Of a stretch of DNA of 64,000 bases, positions 51,008 through 60,345 are shown piece after piece. The notes under the pieces are model-generated. The model was not told the origin of the DNA. It did no database searches and saw nothing but the letters and a program-made list of their open reading frames with translations. Position 1 is the first letter of the stretch. Every line of letters begins with the position of its first letter. This DNA is from 'Nostoc azollae' 0708. Its GTDB lineage: Bacteria; Cyanobacteriota; Cyanobacteriia; Cyanobacteriales; Nostocaceae. A program made the translations under genes and the position numbers. The stretch lies in NCBI RefSeq assembly GCF_000196515.1, contig NC_014248.1:248001-312000 (forward strand). The letters run 5' to 3'.

Positions 51008-51031
51008 TTTTCACATTCAGCAAGAGGTCTA
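50985..51031. terminator. TAGACCTCTTGC inverted repeat between convergent genes
   Basis: TAGACCTCTTGC at 50985 and its inverse ending at 51031 form a hairpin between the convergent response-regulator and ispG genes. It may serve as a two-way terminator. It shares its arms with the MITE-like element at 37952-38119. Confidence 0.55.
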
Positions 51032-51058
51032 CTTGGGTACGGCTTGGGATTTTACACC

Positions 51059-52282
51059 TTAAGGTTCTACCCAACGTCCATCAGCCTTAATCAAATTAAT
51101 CAGTTCTTCCACACCCAGATTTTCTGGGACTTTTTTAATTTCTTCCCTGCCACGATATAAAGAAATGTAACTGGGAGTTTTGCCAACATAACCATAGTCA
51201 GCATCTGCCATTTCTCCAGGGCCATTGACAATACAACCCATGACAGCAATATCTAAACCTGTTAGATGTTTAGTAGCTTCTCTAACTGTGTGCAGCACTT
51301 CTTCTAAATTAAACAAAGTTCTTCCACAGGAAGGACAAGCCACATACTCAACCATCGTTTTCCGCAAACCTAAAGCTTGCAGAATGCTGTAACACACAGG
51401 AATTTCTTTTTCTGGTGCTTCAGTTAAAGACACGCGGATTGTATCACCCAAACCATCAGCTAATAATGTGGCAATTCCCGCTGTAGACTTAATTCTGCCA
51501 TATTCCCCATCACCTGCTTCTGTCACACCCAGATGTAAAGGATAATCCATCCCTAAATCATCCATGCGCTTGGCCATCAACCGATATGCAGCCACCATCA
51601 CAGGAACTCGTGAGGCTTTCATGGAAATAACGATGTTGCGAAAATCGAAAGATTCACAAATACGGATGAATTCTAAAGCCGATTCTACCATCCCTTCCGG
51701 GGTGTCACCATAGGTAAATAGCATTCTTTCAGCTAAGGAACCATGATTAACACCGATCCGCATAGCTTTACCTTGATCACGTAGAGAAATTACTAAGGGA
51801 GCTAAGGTTTCGCGGATTTTTTCGCCAATTTCGTCAAATTCAACTTTTGTATATTCGGTGCGGCTGGTATTTGGTTTTTCAAATACATATAAACCCGGAT
51901 TAATACGGACTTTTTCAATGTGTTTAGCGACTTCCATGGCAATTTTCATGCCATTGTGATGGACATCGGCAACAATGGGGACATCGCGGTAGGTTTTGAT
52001 TAATTTTGGCTTAATTTCCGCCAAGGCTTTAGCGTGTCCTAGACTGGGAACTGTAACGCGAACAATTTCGCAGCCTATTTCATGGAGACGACGAATACCC
52101 GCCACAGAACCGTCAATATCCAGTGTATCTTCGTTAATCATTGACTGTACCACCACTGGGTAGCCTCCCCCAATGGTGACATCTCCCACCTTTACAGCAC
52201 GGGTTTTGCGCCGTTTGATGGTGGTATCAAAAACAGGTTGACTAGTAGTGTTGGTAGTTTCAAGGGGTTGTATGGTTTGCAT
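51059..52282 (-). CDS. ispG: 4-hydroxy-3-methylbut-2-enyl diphosphate synthase
   Basis: A 407-residue IspG (GcpE), the 4Fe-4S enzyme of the MEP pathway that converts MEcPP to HMBPP using ferredoxin in photosynthetic bacteria. Motifs are [13 protein letters not shown] at the TIM-barrel start, [15 protein letters not shown], the cluster cysteines in [13 protein letters not shown] and [20 protein letters not shown], and the ending [11 protein letters not shown] start, intact, single gene. A second MEP gene, ispD, lies at 59665. Confidence 0.96.
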   Translation of the reverse strand: MQTIQPLETTNTTSQPVFDTTIKRRKTRAVKVGDVTIGGGYPVVVQSMINEDTLDIDGSVAGIRRLHEIGCEIVRVTVPSLGHAKALAEIKPKLIKTYRDVPIVADVHHNGMKIAMEVAKHIEKVRINPGLYVFEKPNTSRTEYTKVEFDEIGEKIRETLAPLVISLRDQGKAMRIGVNHGSLAERMLFTYGDTPEGMVESALEFIRICESFDFRNIVISMKASRVPVMVAAYRLMAKRMDDLGMDYPLHLGVTEAGDGEYGRIKSTAGIATLLADGLGDTIRVSLTEAPEKEIPVCYSILQALGLRKTMVEYVACPSCGRTLFNLEEVLHTVREATKHLTGLDIAVMGCIVNGPGEMADADYGYVGKTPSYISLYRGREEIKKVPENLGVEELINLIKADGRWVEP

Positions 52283-52463
52283 AGCTTCAACATGTAGATT
52301 TTCTGTAGCTAAAATATCAGATTACAAGGGGTTCTGCTTCTCAGATTGCTACAGTTGAGGTGTTTTGGGGTGATGGAGTGGGAAAGTTAGAAAATTGGTG
52401 ATACTAATGACCAGTGTTCACGTAGAGTTGAGAAGAATGGCAATTAAACTTAATCTTTTCCAT

Positions 52464-52925
52464 CTAGTGACTGAGAAAAACATTTGATTTCAACCTTCGG
52501 AGATGTCTAATTGTTCCAATAGCTGACGAACCGACAATACAGGCACTGTTTGTTGAACTTAAAAAACCCTGCCTGTCGCGTGTCAAGATTGCTTCTAATC
52601 CTTGAGTAACAGCACAGGCAATTTGAATTACATCTTCAAAATCACCGATTCCAGATGCGAACGCCCACTCCAAAATAGTTCGATTGACGGGGCAAACCAT
52701 CATAACCGTCAATGTTTCTAAAACTGCCTGTCGTGCTTGTTCAATACTCCGAGTATGTCTTCGGGCAATGTAGAAAATGTCTGTGAGGGTAGTTGCTGTA
52801 ACATAGCCAATGATGCGACCAGAATCAATTGCTTGAAATAACTCTTCTGCATCTTGTCGAAATGGCTCTCGGTGCAAAAGAAAATCCAGCATAACAATAA
52901 TATTATTATCAATCAAGACTTTCAA
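52464..52925 (-). CDS. PIN-domain toxin with frameshifted C-terminus
   Basis: A 153-codon frame starting with TTG at 52925 (KVLIDNNIIVMLDFLLHREPF). PIN acidic residues are Asp6, the Glu in AEELFQ, and the acidic pair in GDFEDVIQIACA; LTRDRQGF is a late PIN motif. PIN toxins are Mg-dependent RNases. After GFLSS the family sequence continues in another frame (QQTVPVLSVRQLLEQLDISEG), so a slip in the T-run near 52555 has replaced the last about 28 residues. It overlaps the upstream antitoxin gene by 4 bp (TTGA). Confidence 0.72.
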   Translation of the reverse strand: MKVLIDNNIIVMLDFLLHREPFRQDAEELFQAIDSGRIIGYVTATTLTDIFYIARRHTRSIEQARQAVLETLTVMMVCPVNRTILEWAFASGIGDFEDVIQIACAVTQGLEAILTRDRQGFLSSTNSACIVGSSAIGTIRHLRRLKSNVFLSH

Positions 52926-53152
52926 TGAAGATACCTCTCCACCAGTCGCTCTTCTAACATTGCCTCGACTTCTTCATCTGTTGGTGCTGGCTGGTCTGTT
53001 TTTAACAAACCTCGCATTCGTCCAATTGCATTAGATTTATCAGGCTGGAGGCTGGATATAGCTTGGAGAGATTCAATAATGAGGCTTACCAGTGAAAGGC
53101 GATCACTCACAGAGAGTTTGTAAACCTGCTCCTTAAGTTCTTGTAACAGCAT
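52922..53152 (-). CDS. Antitoxin of PIN toxin pair
   Basis: 76 residues, MLLQELKEQVYKLSVSDRLSLVSLIIESLQ..., ending PTDEEVEAMLEERLVERYLH. This is the architecture of short antitoxins paired with PIN toxins in cyanobacteria: an N-terminal helical domain and a C-terminal acidic toxin-binding tail. Translationally coupled to the toxin through a 4-bp overlap. Intact, which fits retention of an antitoxin while the toxin decays. Confidence 0.72.
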   Translation of the reverse strand: MLLQELKEQVYKLSVSDRLSLVSLIIESLQAISSLQPDKSNAIGRMRGLLKTDQPAPTDEEVEAMLEERLVERYLH

Positions 53153-53329
53153 AGGCTAACTCCGGAAAACCGACGTATGTAACCTCAATAATATCTTTTA
53201 TAAATGTGAATTAGGATATATTATATTGGGTATTCAGTCCGACTTCAAACATCAAAAAATACCTGGAAATTTCACCAAGTTTGCCGAATGTCAGATATAA
53301 TGGAATTTGGGTAAGCTATGGAAACATTT

Positions 53330-53422
53330 ATGACAGAAGTAAAAAGACTGCTTTCTATTGAAGGTGGCGTTATTCGTGGTGTAATGGCTGCTGACATTTT
53401 AGTACAGATAGAAGATGCATGA
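53330..53422 (+). pseudogene. Patatin-like phospholipase 5' remnant
   Basis: From an ATG at 53330: MTEVKRLLSIEGGVIRGVMAADILVQIEDA then TGA. The pattern is the patatin start (ILSxDGGGIRGxxxAxIL), with the oxyanion GGG changed to GGV. Nothing of the rest of the gene follows before the IS66 element at 53521. Confidence 0.55.
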
Positions 53423-53520
53423 ATTCAATTTGACTAAAAAATTCACCTCCAAGGCTCTACAGTCTTAATGGCATAATTATTAAAAGTGGAAAATTAGTTG
53501 ATCAATACCAAAAAAATATT

Positions 53521-55038
53521 GTAAAGATTCAGGTGGTGGGGTATTGACAAGTGTGATAGGTGAGGCAGAATATAGCAGTCATGAAAAAGAAGCTAGGACC
53601 AAAACTAGACAGAGAGATATTGAAGCAGTTGGGAACACCGCAACTGGTAGAAATCATTATTGACTAGGCGAAAAGTATAGAGAAGCTAACAAATAGAGTA
53701 GTAGAACTGGAAAAAGAAATAGAGAAACTCAAAGTCAGTAGAGATTTAGAGACCATAAGATTATCCAAAGCACCCTTGGGAGACATCCTCAAAAAAACCG
53801 AGAACAAACAACAAGAGAAACCACGAAGAGAAGCAGACACGAAAACGGAAACCAGGAGGACAACCAGGGCATAGGGGAAAAAGGAGAAAGGTGTTTAGTG
53901 GAGTAGATAGAATAGATTTGAGATAGTGGGACGGCAAGTGTGTGGATGGTGAGGTCAGGGGCAATTCTTTGGCGAACCAATAAAAATCCAAACACAACAA
54001 GTAGGGGAGTTGGTGGACAGTCCAATCCAAATAGTAGAATATGAAAGATATACGTGGATTTGCAGTGTGTGTGGGGCAACACAAAGGGCACACACACTGG
54101 TCACCAGAGATAGTACTGGGACAAAATATAGGAATCACAGGACAAGCTTTTTTGGGATGGATCAATAACTAGGGCTATTGACCCTATGAAAAACAACACT
54201 TGTTGTTGTGGGAACTGGGTCAAATAGAAATTGGACTGGGAACATTAGTAGGTACCAATGAAGGAATAGATGGTCCAGTGGCTCAAAGTATTCATAGCCT
54301 CAAACAGTGGATAAAACAAACCCAGCCTCATATCCTTGGGGATGAAACACCCTGGGTACTCAAAGGGGTGAAACAATGGTTATGGATTTTTGCCAATAGT
54401 GACTTCCCTTTATTTCATGGGTCCTGATACTCCTTGTCCTGGCGAATTAGAATCCATTGTGGGTTCAAGTTACTCTGGTGTACTCAGTTCTGATGACTTT
54501 ACTGCCTATAACGATTATGCGGTCACAGCTCAACAGAAATGTCAGGCACATCTACCCTACCCCGTTACTTCAAGACACTAATCAAGATTCCTGGCTTCAA
54601 TCACCAGGAAATTGGCACAAAATTCATGGACCTCATAGATGAAGGTTTTAAAAACTACCCTTTATTCCAACAAACCCAAAACCTTCATGAATTCTTGACT
54701 TGCCCATCCTAGTTTCAACCAAAAGTTGAATCTTCCATTCATTCATTGATCAAGCCCCAGGGGAACCTGGTAAACTTTTACCTTCCTTAGGCAATAGACC
54801 TTGATCATAATTTAGCTGAACTAAGGTTAGGTTTAGGAGTGACACAACGAAAGGTCTGTGGTGGTTCTCTTTCTCTGGAGCTCTTCTAACATACTGCCAA
54901 TTTATTGACGGTTATACAAACTTGTCGCCGTCAAGCACTTTCTCTAATTGAGTTTTTTGACCAACCTATGAAAGCCATGGATCACTCTGCTTTCCATACA
55001 CCTTCTTTCATCCCTCTACCTTAGACCTGAATCCTTAC
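53521..55038 (+). mobile_element. IS66-family element, copy B
   Basis: 1518 bp between GTAAAGATTCAGGT (53521) and the inverse of GTAAGGATTCAGGT (to 55038), flanked by a perfect 8-bp direct repeat AAAATATT (53513-53520 and 55039-55046). Eight bp is the normal IS66 target duplication, so this is one clean insertion. The insertion lies 26 bp before the isochorismatase-like gene. Confidence 0.92.
53581..55024 (+). pseudogene. IS66-family transposase, copy B
   Basis: From the ATG at 53581, MKKKLGPKLDREILKQLG, a TAG at 53668, KLTNRVVELEKEIEKLKVS, and a frameshift at the proline-rich TRTKxEPGGQPGH region. Then LLWELGQIEIGLGTLVG, GDETPWVLKGVKQWLWIFANSDF (catalytic Asp region), a slip at about 54420 and LESIVGSSYSGVLSSDDFTAYN. 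Stops in the C-terminal third match those of copy A. Confidence 0.83.
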
Positions 55039-55072
55039 AAAATATTTAAATAAAATCAAGGTATATTTGAAC

Positions 55073-56110
55073 ATGAGTATTCCAATAACCACCCAACTGC
55101 CCATTCCCCCACACTTTAACCCTGCAAAAGTCGGTGAAGTATACCGCTTACCTTACCAAGAACGCGCAACCGAAGCGGAAGTATGGACAAAACAACATAA
55201 TATCCCACCAGCATCAACAGATAAAGCCCGTGTTTGTCTATTATTAATTGATGTCCAAAACACTTTTTGTATTCCTAATTTTGAATTATATGTAGGTGGA
55301 CAAACAGGAACAGGTGCAGTTGATAATAATAAAAAATTATGTGAATTTATTTATTGCAATTTGGGAGTAATTACAAAAATTATCCCCACCCTCGACACTC
55401 ACACAGCTATGCAAATATTCCATCCTATTTTTTGGATAAATACAGATGGAGAACATCCTACACCAGCAGCAACCAATATTACACCCGCAGATATTGAAGC
55501 AGGTATTTGGCAACTTAACCCAGCAGTGGCTAATAGTGTGACTAATGGTGATTATGAATCATTGAAAGAACAGGCTTTTCATTACGTTAAACAACTCAGT
55601 CAAGATGGGAAATACCCGCTAACAGTTTGGCCTTATCATTCTATGTTAGGAGGAATTGGTCATGCTTTGGTTTCATCTGTTGAAGAAGCCATATTTTTTC
55701 ATAGTATCGCTCGTCAAAGTCAAACCCAATTTGAACTAAAAGGGGAAAACCCTTTAACAGAAAATTATTCTGTTTTACGTCCAGAAGTATTATTAGGATT
55801 TGATCAAAAGCCAATTGCTAAAAAAAACACAAATTTAATAAAACAACTTTTAGAATTTGATATTGTAATTATTGGCGGACAAGCTAAAAGTCACTGTGTG
55901 TCTTGGACAATTGACCATTTATTAACAGAAATTCAACAGGTAGATAGCACCCTAACAAATAAAATCTATCTACTCCAAGATTGCACCTCAGCTGTTGTTG
56001 TTCCGGGAGTAGTTGACTACACGGAACAAGCTAATGCCACTTTCGCTAGATTTGCAGCAGCAGGAATGCATATTATTAACTCTACCGAACTGGTAATGGG
56101 TAATTGGTAA
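55073..56110 (+). CDS. Isochorismatase-family cysteine hydrolase
   Basis: 345 residues from the ATG at 55073 (a TTG two codons earlier is less likely; AAGG lies 14 bp before the ATG). Motifs are VCLLLIDVQNTFC (catalytic Asp), the metal/active-site region DTHTAMQIFHPIFW and IIGGQAKSHCVSWTI (nucleophilic Cys), followed by LLQDCTSAVV. The family includes nicotinamidases and related amidohydrolases. The long form with an insertion of about 130 residues is typical of a cyanobacterial subgroup of unknown substrate. Intact; an IS66 insertion just upstream may have replaced its promoter. Confidence 0.82.
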   Translation: MSIPITTQLPIPPHFNPAKVGEVYRLPYQERATEAEVWTKQHNIPPASTDKARVCLLLIDVQNTFCIPNFELYVGGQTGTGAVDNNKKLCEFIYCNLGVITKIIPTLDTHTAMQIFHPIFWINTDGEHPTPAATNITPADIEAGIWQLNPAVANSVTNGDYESLKEQAFHYVKQLSQDGKYPLTVWPYHSMLGGIGHALVSSVEEAIFFHSIARQSQTQFELKGENPLTENYSVLRPEVLLGFDQKPIAKKNTNLIKQLLEFDIVIIGGQAKSHCVSWTIDHLLTEIQQVDSTLTNKIYLLQDCTSAVVVPGVVDYTEQANATFARFAAAGMHIINSTELVMGNW

Positions 56111-56141
56111 TTGGTGAAATATTTTCCTAGTCCCTAGTCCC

Positions 56142-57026
56142 TCATTTCAAATACTCTTTTGGATCTTTTGCAGTCCAACCAAGGGATTCATTAGCACGAA
56201 TTTCAAAATGTAGGTGTGGTTCTCTAGAAGTTGGTTGGCCTGTAGCACCGACTGTTCCTAATATGTCACCTTGTTTTACTGCTTGTCCCAGGGTAACTTG
56301 AATAGTTTCCAGTTGAGCATAACGAGTTTGCAGTCCACCTGCGTGGTTAATAATGACTAATTTGCCATAACTAGCCTGGTATTTAGCAAAGACTACAATA
56401 CCTGGTGTGATCGCTTGCACAGGAGTACCCACTGGTGCTACCAAATCTACACCACTATGAAAAAAAACTTTACTTGATGTTGGTTCAATTTGCCACCCAT
56501 AAGGTAAGGCTACGGTTGTACTTCTTGGTAAAGGATATCCAAATATGGTTGCAGATCGTGCAGTTTGTCCAAGGGATGCAGTAATTATTCTATTAGGTGT
56601 TTTTGTTAATTCTGGAACAACTGGAACAAAAACAACTCTGGCATTTTGTTGACAACCATTAATTTCAAACAAAGTATCTGGACGCACTTTGTACTTTGTA
56701 GCTATTTGTCGCCAAATTTGATCACCAGTTACTGCTACTACAATTCCATCGAAGGGGGGTATTTGCAATTGGGTACCAGCTGCGAGCATTCTGTTATTAA
56801 CAGATGGATTCATACCAGCAATTGTTGTGGGCTGGAGATTGTAACGCTGGGCTATACTCTCTAAAGTTTCACCACGAACTACTTGATAGCGTTGAATACG
56901 GGATAAAGTAGGAGTTGGACAACTTGGTACAGCAGCATTAGCATTTTGGGTTGGTGACAATGTGGCTAGTAGCCCCAAAACACTCATTAAGCTATATAAA
57001 AACAGTGGTCTATAGGAAAAAGTCAT
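56142..57026 (-). CDS. LysM/M23 peptidoglycan peptidase
   Basis: 294 residues. A signal peptide (1-32, ending QNANAA), a LysM domain (about 46-90, YQVVRGETLESIAQRYNLQ...LAAGTQLQIP), a second degenerate LysM-like part (95-140) and an M23 domain (about 185-294) with zinc motifs HSGVDLVAPVGTPV and HLHFEIR. It is exported and acts on or activates turnover of peptidoglycan at septa. Intact; convergent with the isochorismatase-like gene. Confidence 0.88.
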   Translation of the reverse strand: MTFSYRPLFLYSLMSVLGLLATLSPTQNANAAVPSCPTPTLSRIQRYQVVRGETLESIAQRYNLQPTTIAGMNPSVNNRMLAAGTQLQIPPFDGIVVAVTGDQIWRQIATKYKVRPDTLFEINGCQQNARVVFVPVVPELTKTPNRIITASLGQTARSATIFGYPLPRSTTVALPYGWQIEPTSSKVFFHSGVDLVAPVGTPVQAITPGIVVFAKYQASYGKLVIINHAGGLQTRYAQLETIQVTLGQAVKQGDILGTVGATGQPTSREPHLHFEIRANESLGWTAKDPKEYLK

Positions 57027-57320
57027 GACAAAAAGTTCCCAACTCGCTAATTCTAGATTTTATATGCGGAATCTTAAAGATAGGGTAATCTTTTTGCTTG
57101 ATTGGATGTGATTCCATGAATAGTATTACTACTCACTTTGTCAAAAAAGAAAGTTATGAATTGGGTTGAGGAATTTACCTCTTCCTCTCTTCACCGAGAA
57201 GCATTGTCATGAATTGTATTCAATTTCTGTAAATTAATTTGTTCACTTATGATTTAGTTAACTACACTTAGAAATTAGTAACTGTCTTTCTGTGAGCGCA
57301 ATTATTCTTAATTAATTAAT
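57027..57320. other. Divergent promoter region, M23 and HtrA genes
   Basis: 294 bp without a gene; it must contain promoters for both neighbours. No clear elements identified by eye. Confidence 0.4.
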
Positions 57321-58526
57321 ATGAAGTTATCTGTGAAGCAACTAGTCGTTTACTTGTTTTTAGTAGCTGTTGGTGGAGGTGGAGGTGTATTTGGCAGTCG
57401 CTATTTTTTGCCCCAGCATCACTCATTTCAAGAGTTAGAAAATGTCACAGTGGCTTTACCTCCAGAAGCAGTTGTTCCCTATCCTATTGATGGAGCAACT
57501 AACTCTACTAAGAGTGATAATGTCAACTTTATTGCTACTGCTGTACAAAAAGTAGGATCGGCAGTTGTACGAATTAATGCTACTCGTAAAGTAGCAAATC
57601 CAATTTTTGGCGCATTTGACAACTCTATGTTAAAGCGTTTTTTTGGGGAAGATGAAGAACCAATTCCTTCGGAACGAATTGAGCGTGGTACAGGATCGGG
57701 GTTCATTTTAAGCGCCAATGGTCAGTTACTAACGAATGCTCATGTAGTAGATAATACTGATACCGTACAAGTTACGCTCAAGGACGGGCGAACTTTTGAT
57801 GGTAAGGTGGTAGGAATTGATACTATAACCGACGTCGCAGTGGTCAAAATTGCCGCTGATAATTTACCGACGGTGAAATTAGGGAATTCGCAAAACTTAA
57901 TTCCTGGACAGTGGGCAATCGCTATTGGTAATCCTTTAGGTTTAGATAATACTGTTACTATTGGTATCATTAGCGCCACCGACCGTACTAGTGCCCAAGT
58001 TGGTGTTCCTGATAAGCGGGTAAGTTTTATCCAAACCGATGCAGCAATAAACCCTGGTAACTCTGGCGGCCCTCTCTTAAACACCCAAGGAGAAGTTATT
58101 GGCATTAATACCGCCATCCGCACCGACGCTCAAGGACTTGGTTTTGCTATTCCCATTGAAACTGCTGCCCGCATAGCTCATGAGTTATTTACCAAAGGAA
58201 AAGCAGAACACCCCTTTTCAGGAATTGAAATGGCAGAGCTTTCACCTGCCAAAAAACAAGAATTGAATCAAAAAAAGCAACTCAACATTCAGCTTGATGT
58301 CAGTTTTGCCATTAAAGGAATTGTGGCAAATTCCCCAGCACAAAAGGCTGGTTTACTCATAGGCGATGTGATTCAAAAAATCAATGGCAAACCAATTAAA
58401 AGTTTAGCCCAAGCACAGAAAATTATTGAGTTTAGTACAGTCGGTGACATTCTGACAATTGAAGTCCACCGCAACGGCAAAACTCAAATCTTCAAAATAC
58501 GCTCAGGAACTTACCCTCACAAATAG
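57321..58526 (+). CDS. HtrA/Deg-family serine protease
   Basis: 401 residues. An N-terminal membrane anchor or signal (LVVYLFLVAVGGGGGVFGS), a trypsin-like domain with catalytic His141 (LLTNAHVVD), Asp171 (ITDVAVVKI) and Ser248 (NPGNSGGPL), and one C-terminal PDZ domain (about 295-395, GIVANSPAQKAGLLIGDVIQKINGKPI). Periplasmic or lumenal quality-control protease of the HhoA/HhoB/HtrA group; I cannot say which of the three. The QTDAAINPGNSGGPLLN signature is canonical. Intact. Confidence 0.9.
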   Translation: MKLSVKQLVVYLFLVAVGGGGGVFGSRYFLPQHHSFQELENVTVALPPEAVVPYPIDGATNSTKSDNVNFIATAVQKVGSAVVRINATRKVANPIFGAFDNSMLKRFFGEDEEPIPSERIERGTGSGFILSANGQLLTNAHVVDNTDTVQVTLKDGRTFDGKVVGIDTITDVAVVKIAADNLPTVKLGNSQNLIPGQWAIAIGNPLGLDNTVTIGIISATDRTSAQVGVPDKRVSFIQTDAAINPGNSGGPLLNTQGEVIGINTAIRTDAQGLGFAIPIETAARIAHELFTKGKAEHPFSGIEMAELSPAKKQELNQKKQLNIQLDVSFAIKGIVANSPAQKAGLLIGDVIQKINGKPIKSLAQAQKIIEFSTVGDILTIEVHRNGKTQIFKIRSGTYPHK

Positions 58527-58566
58527 TTAAAAGTACAGGCTCGGCTGCTGACGTTTGTACTCTTGA

Positions 58567-58911
58567 CTATTGATTAGATAAATGATCTAATTGCATCCTT
58601 TGTTCCATCTGGCGTAGAAAGTACCCGGTCATCATTGCTGATGCTAACAGCCCAGCTAAGTTATCCCGATCTGTTGTAATTTGGACGTTAAAACTTTCTG
58701 CTGGTAGCATTCCTACTAGTCCTTGGACATTCTGGGAAATGATTTGCTTAATTTCTGGGGTGACAGACTGAGCTACACGGGCTAGAACTTCGGGAGACTG
58801 GTGCTGTAAATATTTAAGTAGTTGATTCGGGTGTTCCCCAAAGTGTTCGTTCAGAAGCTGATTAGTGTGTTCCTCAGAGTTGTTGTTCAAAAAGTCAGGA
58901 TCAAACACCAT
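58567..58911 (-). CDS. DUF760 family protein
   Basis: 114 residues from the ATG at 58911 (MVFDPDFLNNNSEEH; a TTG two codons upstream is less likely). The QLLKYLQHQSPEVLARVAQSVTPEIKQII stretch and SAMMTGYFLRQMEQRM end are typical of DUF760, proteins specific to cyanobacteria and plastids with unclear roles. It faces the HtrA gene tail to tail. Intact. Confidence 0.85.
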   Translation of the reverse strand: MVFDPDFLNNNSEEHTNQLLNEHFGEHPNQLLKYLQHQSPEVLARVAQSVTPEIKQIISQNVQGLVGMLPAESFNVQITTDRDNLAGLLASAMMTGYFLRQMEQRMQLDHLSNQ

Positions 58912-58974
58912 TGGCAATTTTTTTTAGCTTAGTTGCTAATTCTACTCTAAACCATAGTACAAGCCTAGCGCATT

Positions 58975-59057
58975 TATCAGTTATCAGTTATCAGTTATCA
59001 GTTATCAGTTATCAGTTATCAGTTATCAGTTATCAGTTATCAGTTATCAGTTGTCAG
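58975..59057. repeat. Short tandem heptamer repeat (TATCAGT)n
   Basis: About eleven perfect TATCAGT units, the longest such array in the window, between the DUF760 and scpB genes. There are no spacers, so it is not a CRISPR. Confidence 0.95.
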
Positions 59058-59064
59058 TGGTTAT

Positions 59065-59640
59065 TCACTCCATCTTCTCTGTAACCTCTACGCTGTGTAC
59101 TGATTCTCTTTGAATATTTAATTTTAGTTCTAGCTGTTGTTCCTTTTCATCTCTGGGAAACACTTGGGGGAGTTGATCGATTTGAAAATATTGGTGAAAT
59201 TTCGGTGTCACTTGTAATGAATATGAACGGGAATCGCTGTCTCGACGTTTGCGAACAAAACCTAATTCCACCAGTTTAGGAACGTGCTGGTATACTCCTG
59301 AACCACGTAAATTAATCAAATCGCTTTGGAGTATGGGATTGTGGAGAGCGATCGCAGCTAATGTCCGCAAAGGTCCTACTGCCAATTCTACAGGTATCAA
59401 AGTTTGCACCAAGTCATGAAAATCTGACCTCAGTTGCAAGCTATAACCATTTTCGGTTTCTACGACTTCGAGGGCGCTATCTCGACGGGCATAATTATCC
59501 ATAAGTTCAATTATGCTTTCTTCCACTGTCGGGCGATCGCACCCAGCATACTCAGCAATTTCACTCAAAGACAAGGGTTTACCCTTTAAATAAAGAATTG
59601 CTTCTATTTTGATTCCTATAGCTATATTTTTCTTGGACAT
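59065..59640 (-). CDS. scpB: Segregation and condensation protein B
   Basis: 191 residues from the ATG at 59640 (MSKKNIAIGIKIEAILYLKGKPLSLSEIAEYAG). A GTG-led frame starts at 59664 but adds eight atypical residues. Two winged-helix domains are visible (about 10-85 and 90-165, with IALHNPILQSDLINLRGSGVYQHVPKLVELGFV). ScpB with ScpA bridges SMC heads in the bacterial condensin. Directly downstream of ispD (24 bp to the ATG), so probably co-transcribed. Intact. Confidence 0.9.
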   Translation of the reverse strand: MSKKNIAIGIKIEAILYLKGKPLSLSEIAEYAGCDRPTVEESIIELMDNYARRDSALEVVETENGYSLQLRSDFHDLVQTLIPVELAVGPLRTLAAIALHNPILQSDLINLRGSGVYQHVPKLVELGFVRKRRDSDSRSYSLQVTPKFHQYFQIDQLPQVFPRDEKEQQLELKLNIQRESVHSVEVTEKME

Positions 59641-59664
59641 ATTGAGACACCTGTCACTTATCAC

Positions 59665-60345
59665 CTATTCCCTGTGACTAAGGATAAATTGACCGATCAC
59701 TAAATCTTGAGGAGTTGTCACTTTCAAATTTGTTTCCTCTCCTGGCACTATGCGTACTTTAATCCCGCATTTTTCAAACAAAGCTGCATCATCTGTCACT
59801 TCCCATCCTTGTCGCACACCCTCAGCATGACATTGTTTCAACAACTTAACATCAAATCCCTGGGGAGTTTGAGCCGCCCAAAGTTGTTCTCGATCTGGTG
59901 TACTTTGAATTATGCCACTTTCATCCACAACTTTGATGGTGTCTTTCACAGGTATAGCAGCAATTAACCCAGGACAATGAAGAATAGCTTCCGCACAAGC
60001 ATTGAGCAAATTCGGTGTAGCTATACACCGCGCCCCATCATGAATTAATACTTGTTTCGCAGCGTCTGGTAACGCCAACAAGCCATTATAAACCGACTCT
60101 TGGCGGGTGGCACCACCAGTAATTAATTCTACTGGTTTAGTGAGCTTTAAATCCGCTATAATGCCTTTAAAGTCTTCCCAGTCATGCGGTTGAGAAATAA
60201 TCCCAATCCAACTAATAGAACTCGCAGCTTCCGCAGCTAACAAAGTCCAAGCAATCAGAGATTTTGAGTGTACTTGTAATAAAAGTTTATTCCGGTCAGC
60301 ACCCATTCTTTTGCCACTACCTGCGGCAGGAATTAATAAATACAC
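59665..60345 (-). CDS. ispD: 2-C-methyl-D-erythritol 4-phosphate cytidylyltransferase
   Basis: 226 residues from the GTG at 60345 (YLLIPAAGSGKRMGADRNKLLL), preceded by GGAG; the frame is open to 60429 but the extension is not family sequence. Motifs are PAAGSGKRMG (CTP binding), LIHDGARC, VKDTIKV, QTPQGF and VTDDAALFE. Third step of the MEP isoprenoid pathway, supplying carotenoids, phytol and quinones. Upstream of scpB. Intact. Confidence 0.93.
   Translation of the reverse strand: MYLLIPAAGSGKRMGADRNKLLLQVHSKSLIAWTLLAAEAASSISWIGIISQPHDWEDFKGIIADLKLTKPVELITGGATRQESVYNGLLALPDAAKQVLIHDGARCIATPNLLNACAEAILHCPGLIAAIPVKDTIKVVDESGIIQSTPDREQLWAAQTPQGFDVKLLKQCHAEGVRQGWEVTDDAALFEKCGIKVRIVPGEETNLKVTTPQDLVIGQFILSHRE

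Noticed and set aside
57479-58123. Minus-strand frames across the HtrA gene
   Set aside because: Antisense to the catalytic core; composition of a shadow frame.
58975-59057. Tandem array considered as a CRISPR
   Set aside because: Units are 7 bp and directly adjacent with no spacers, and no cas genes are nearby.
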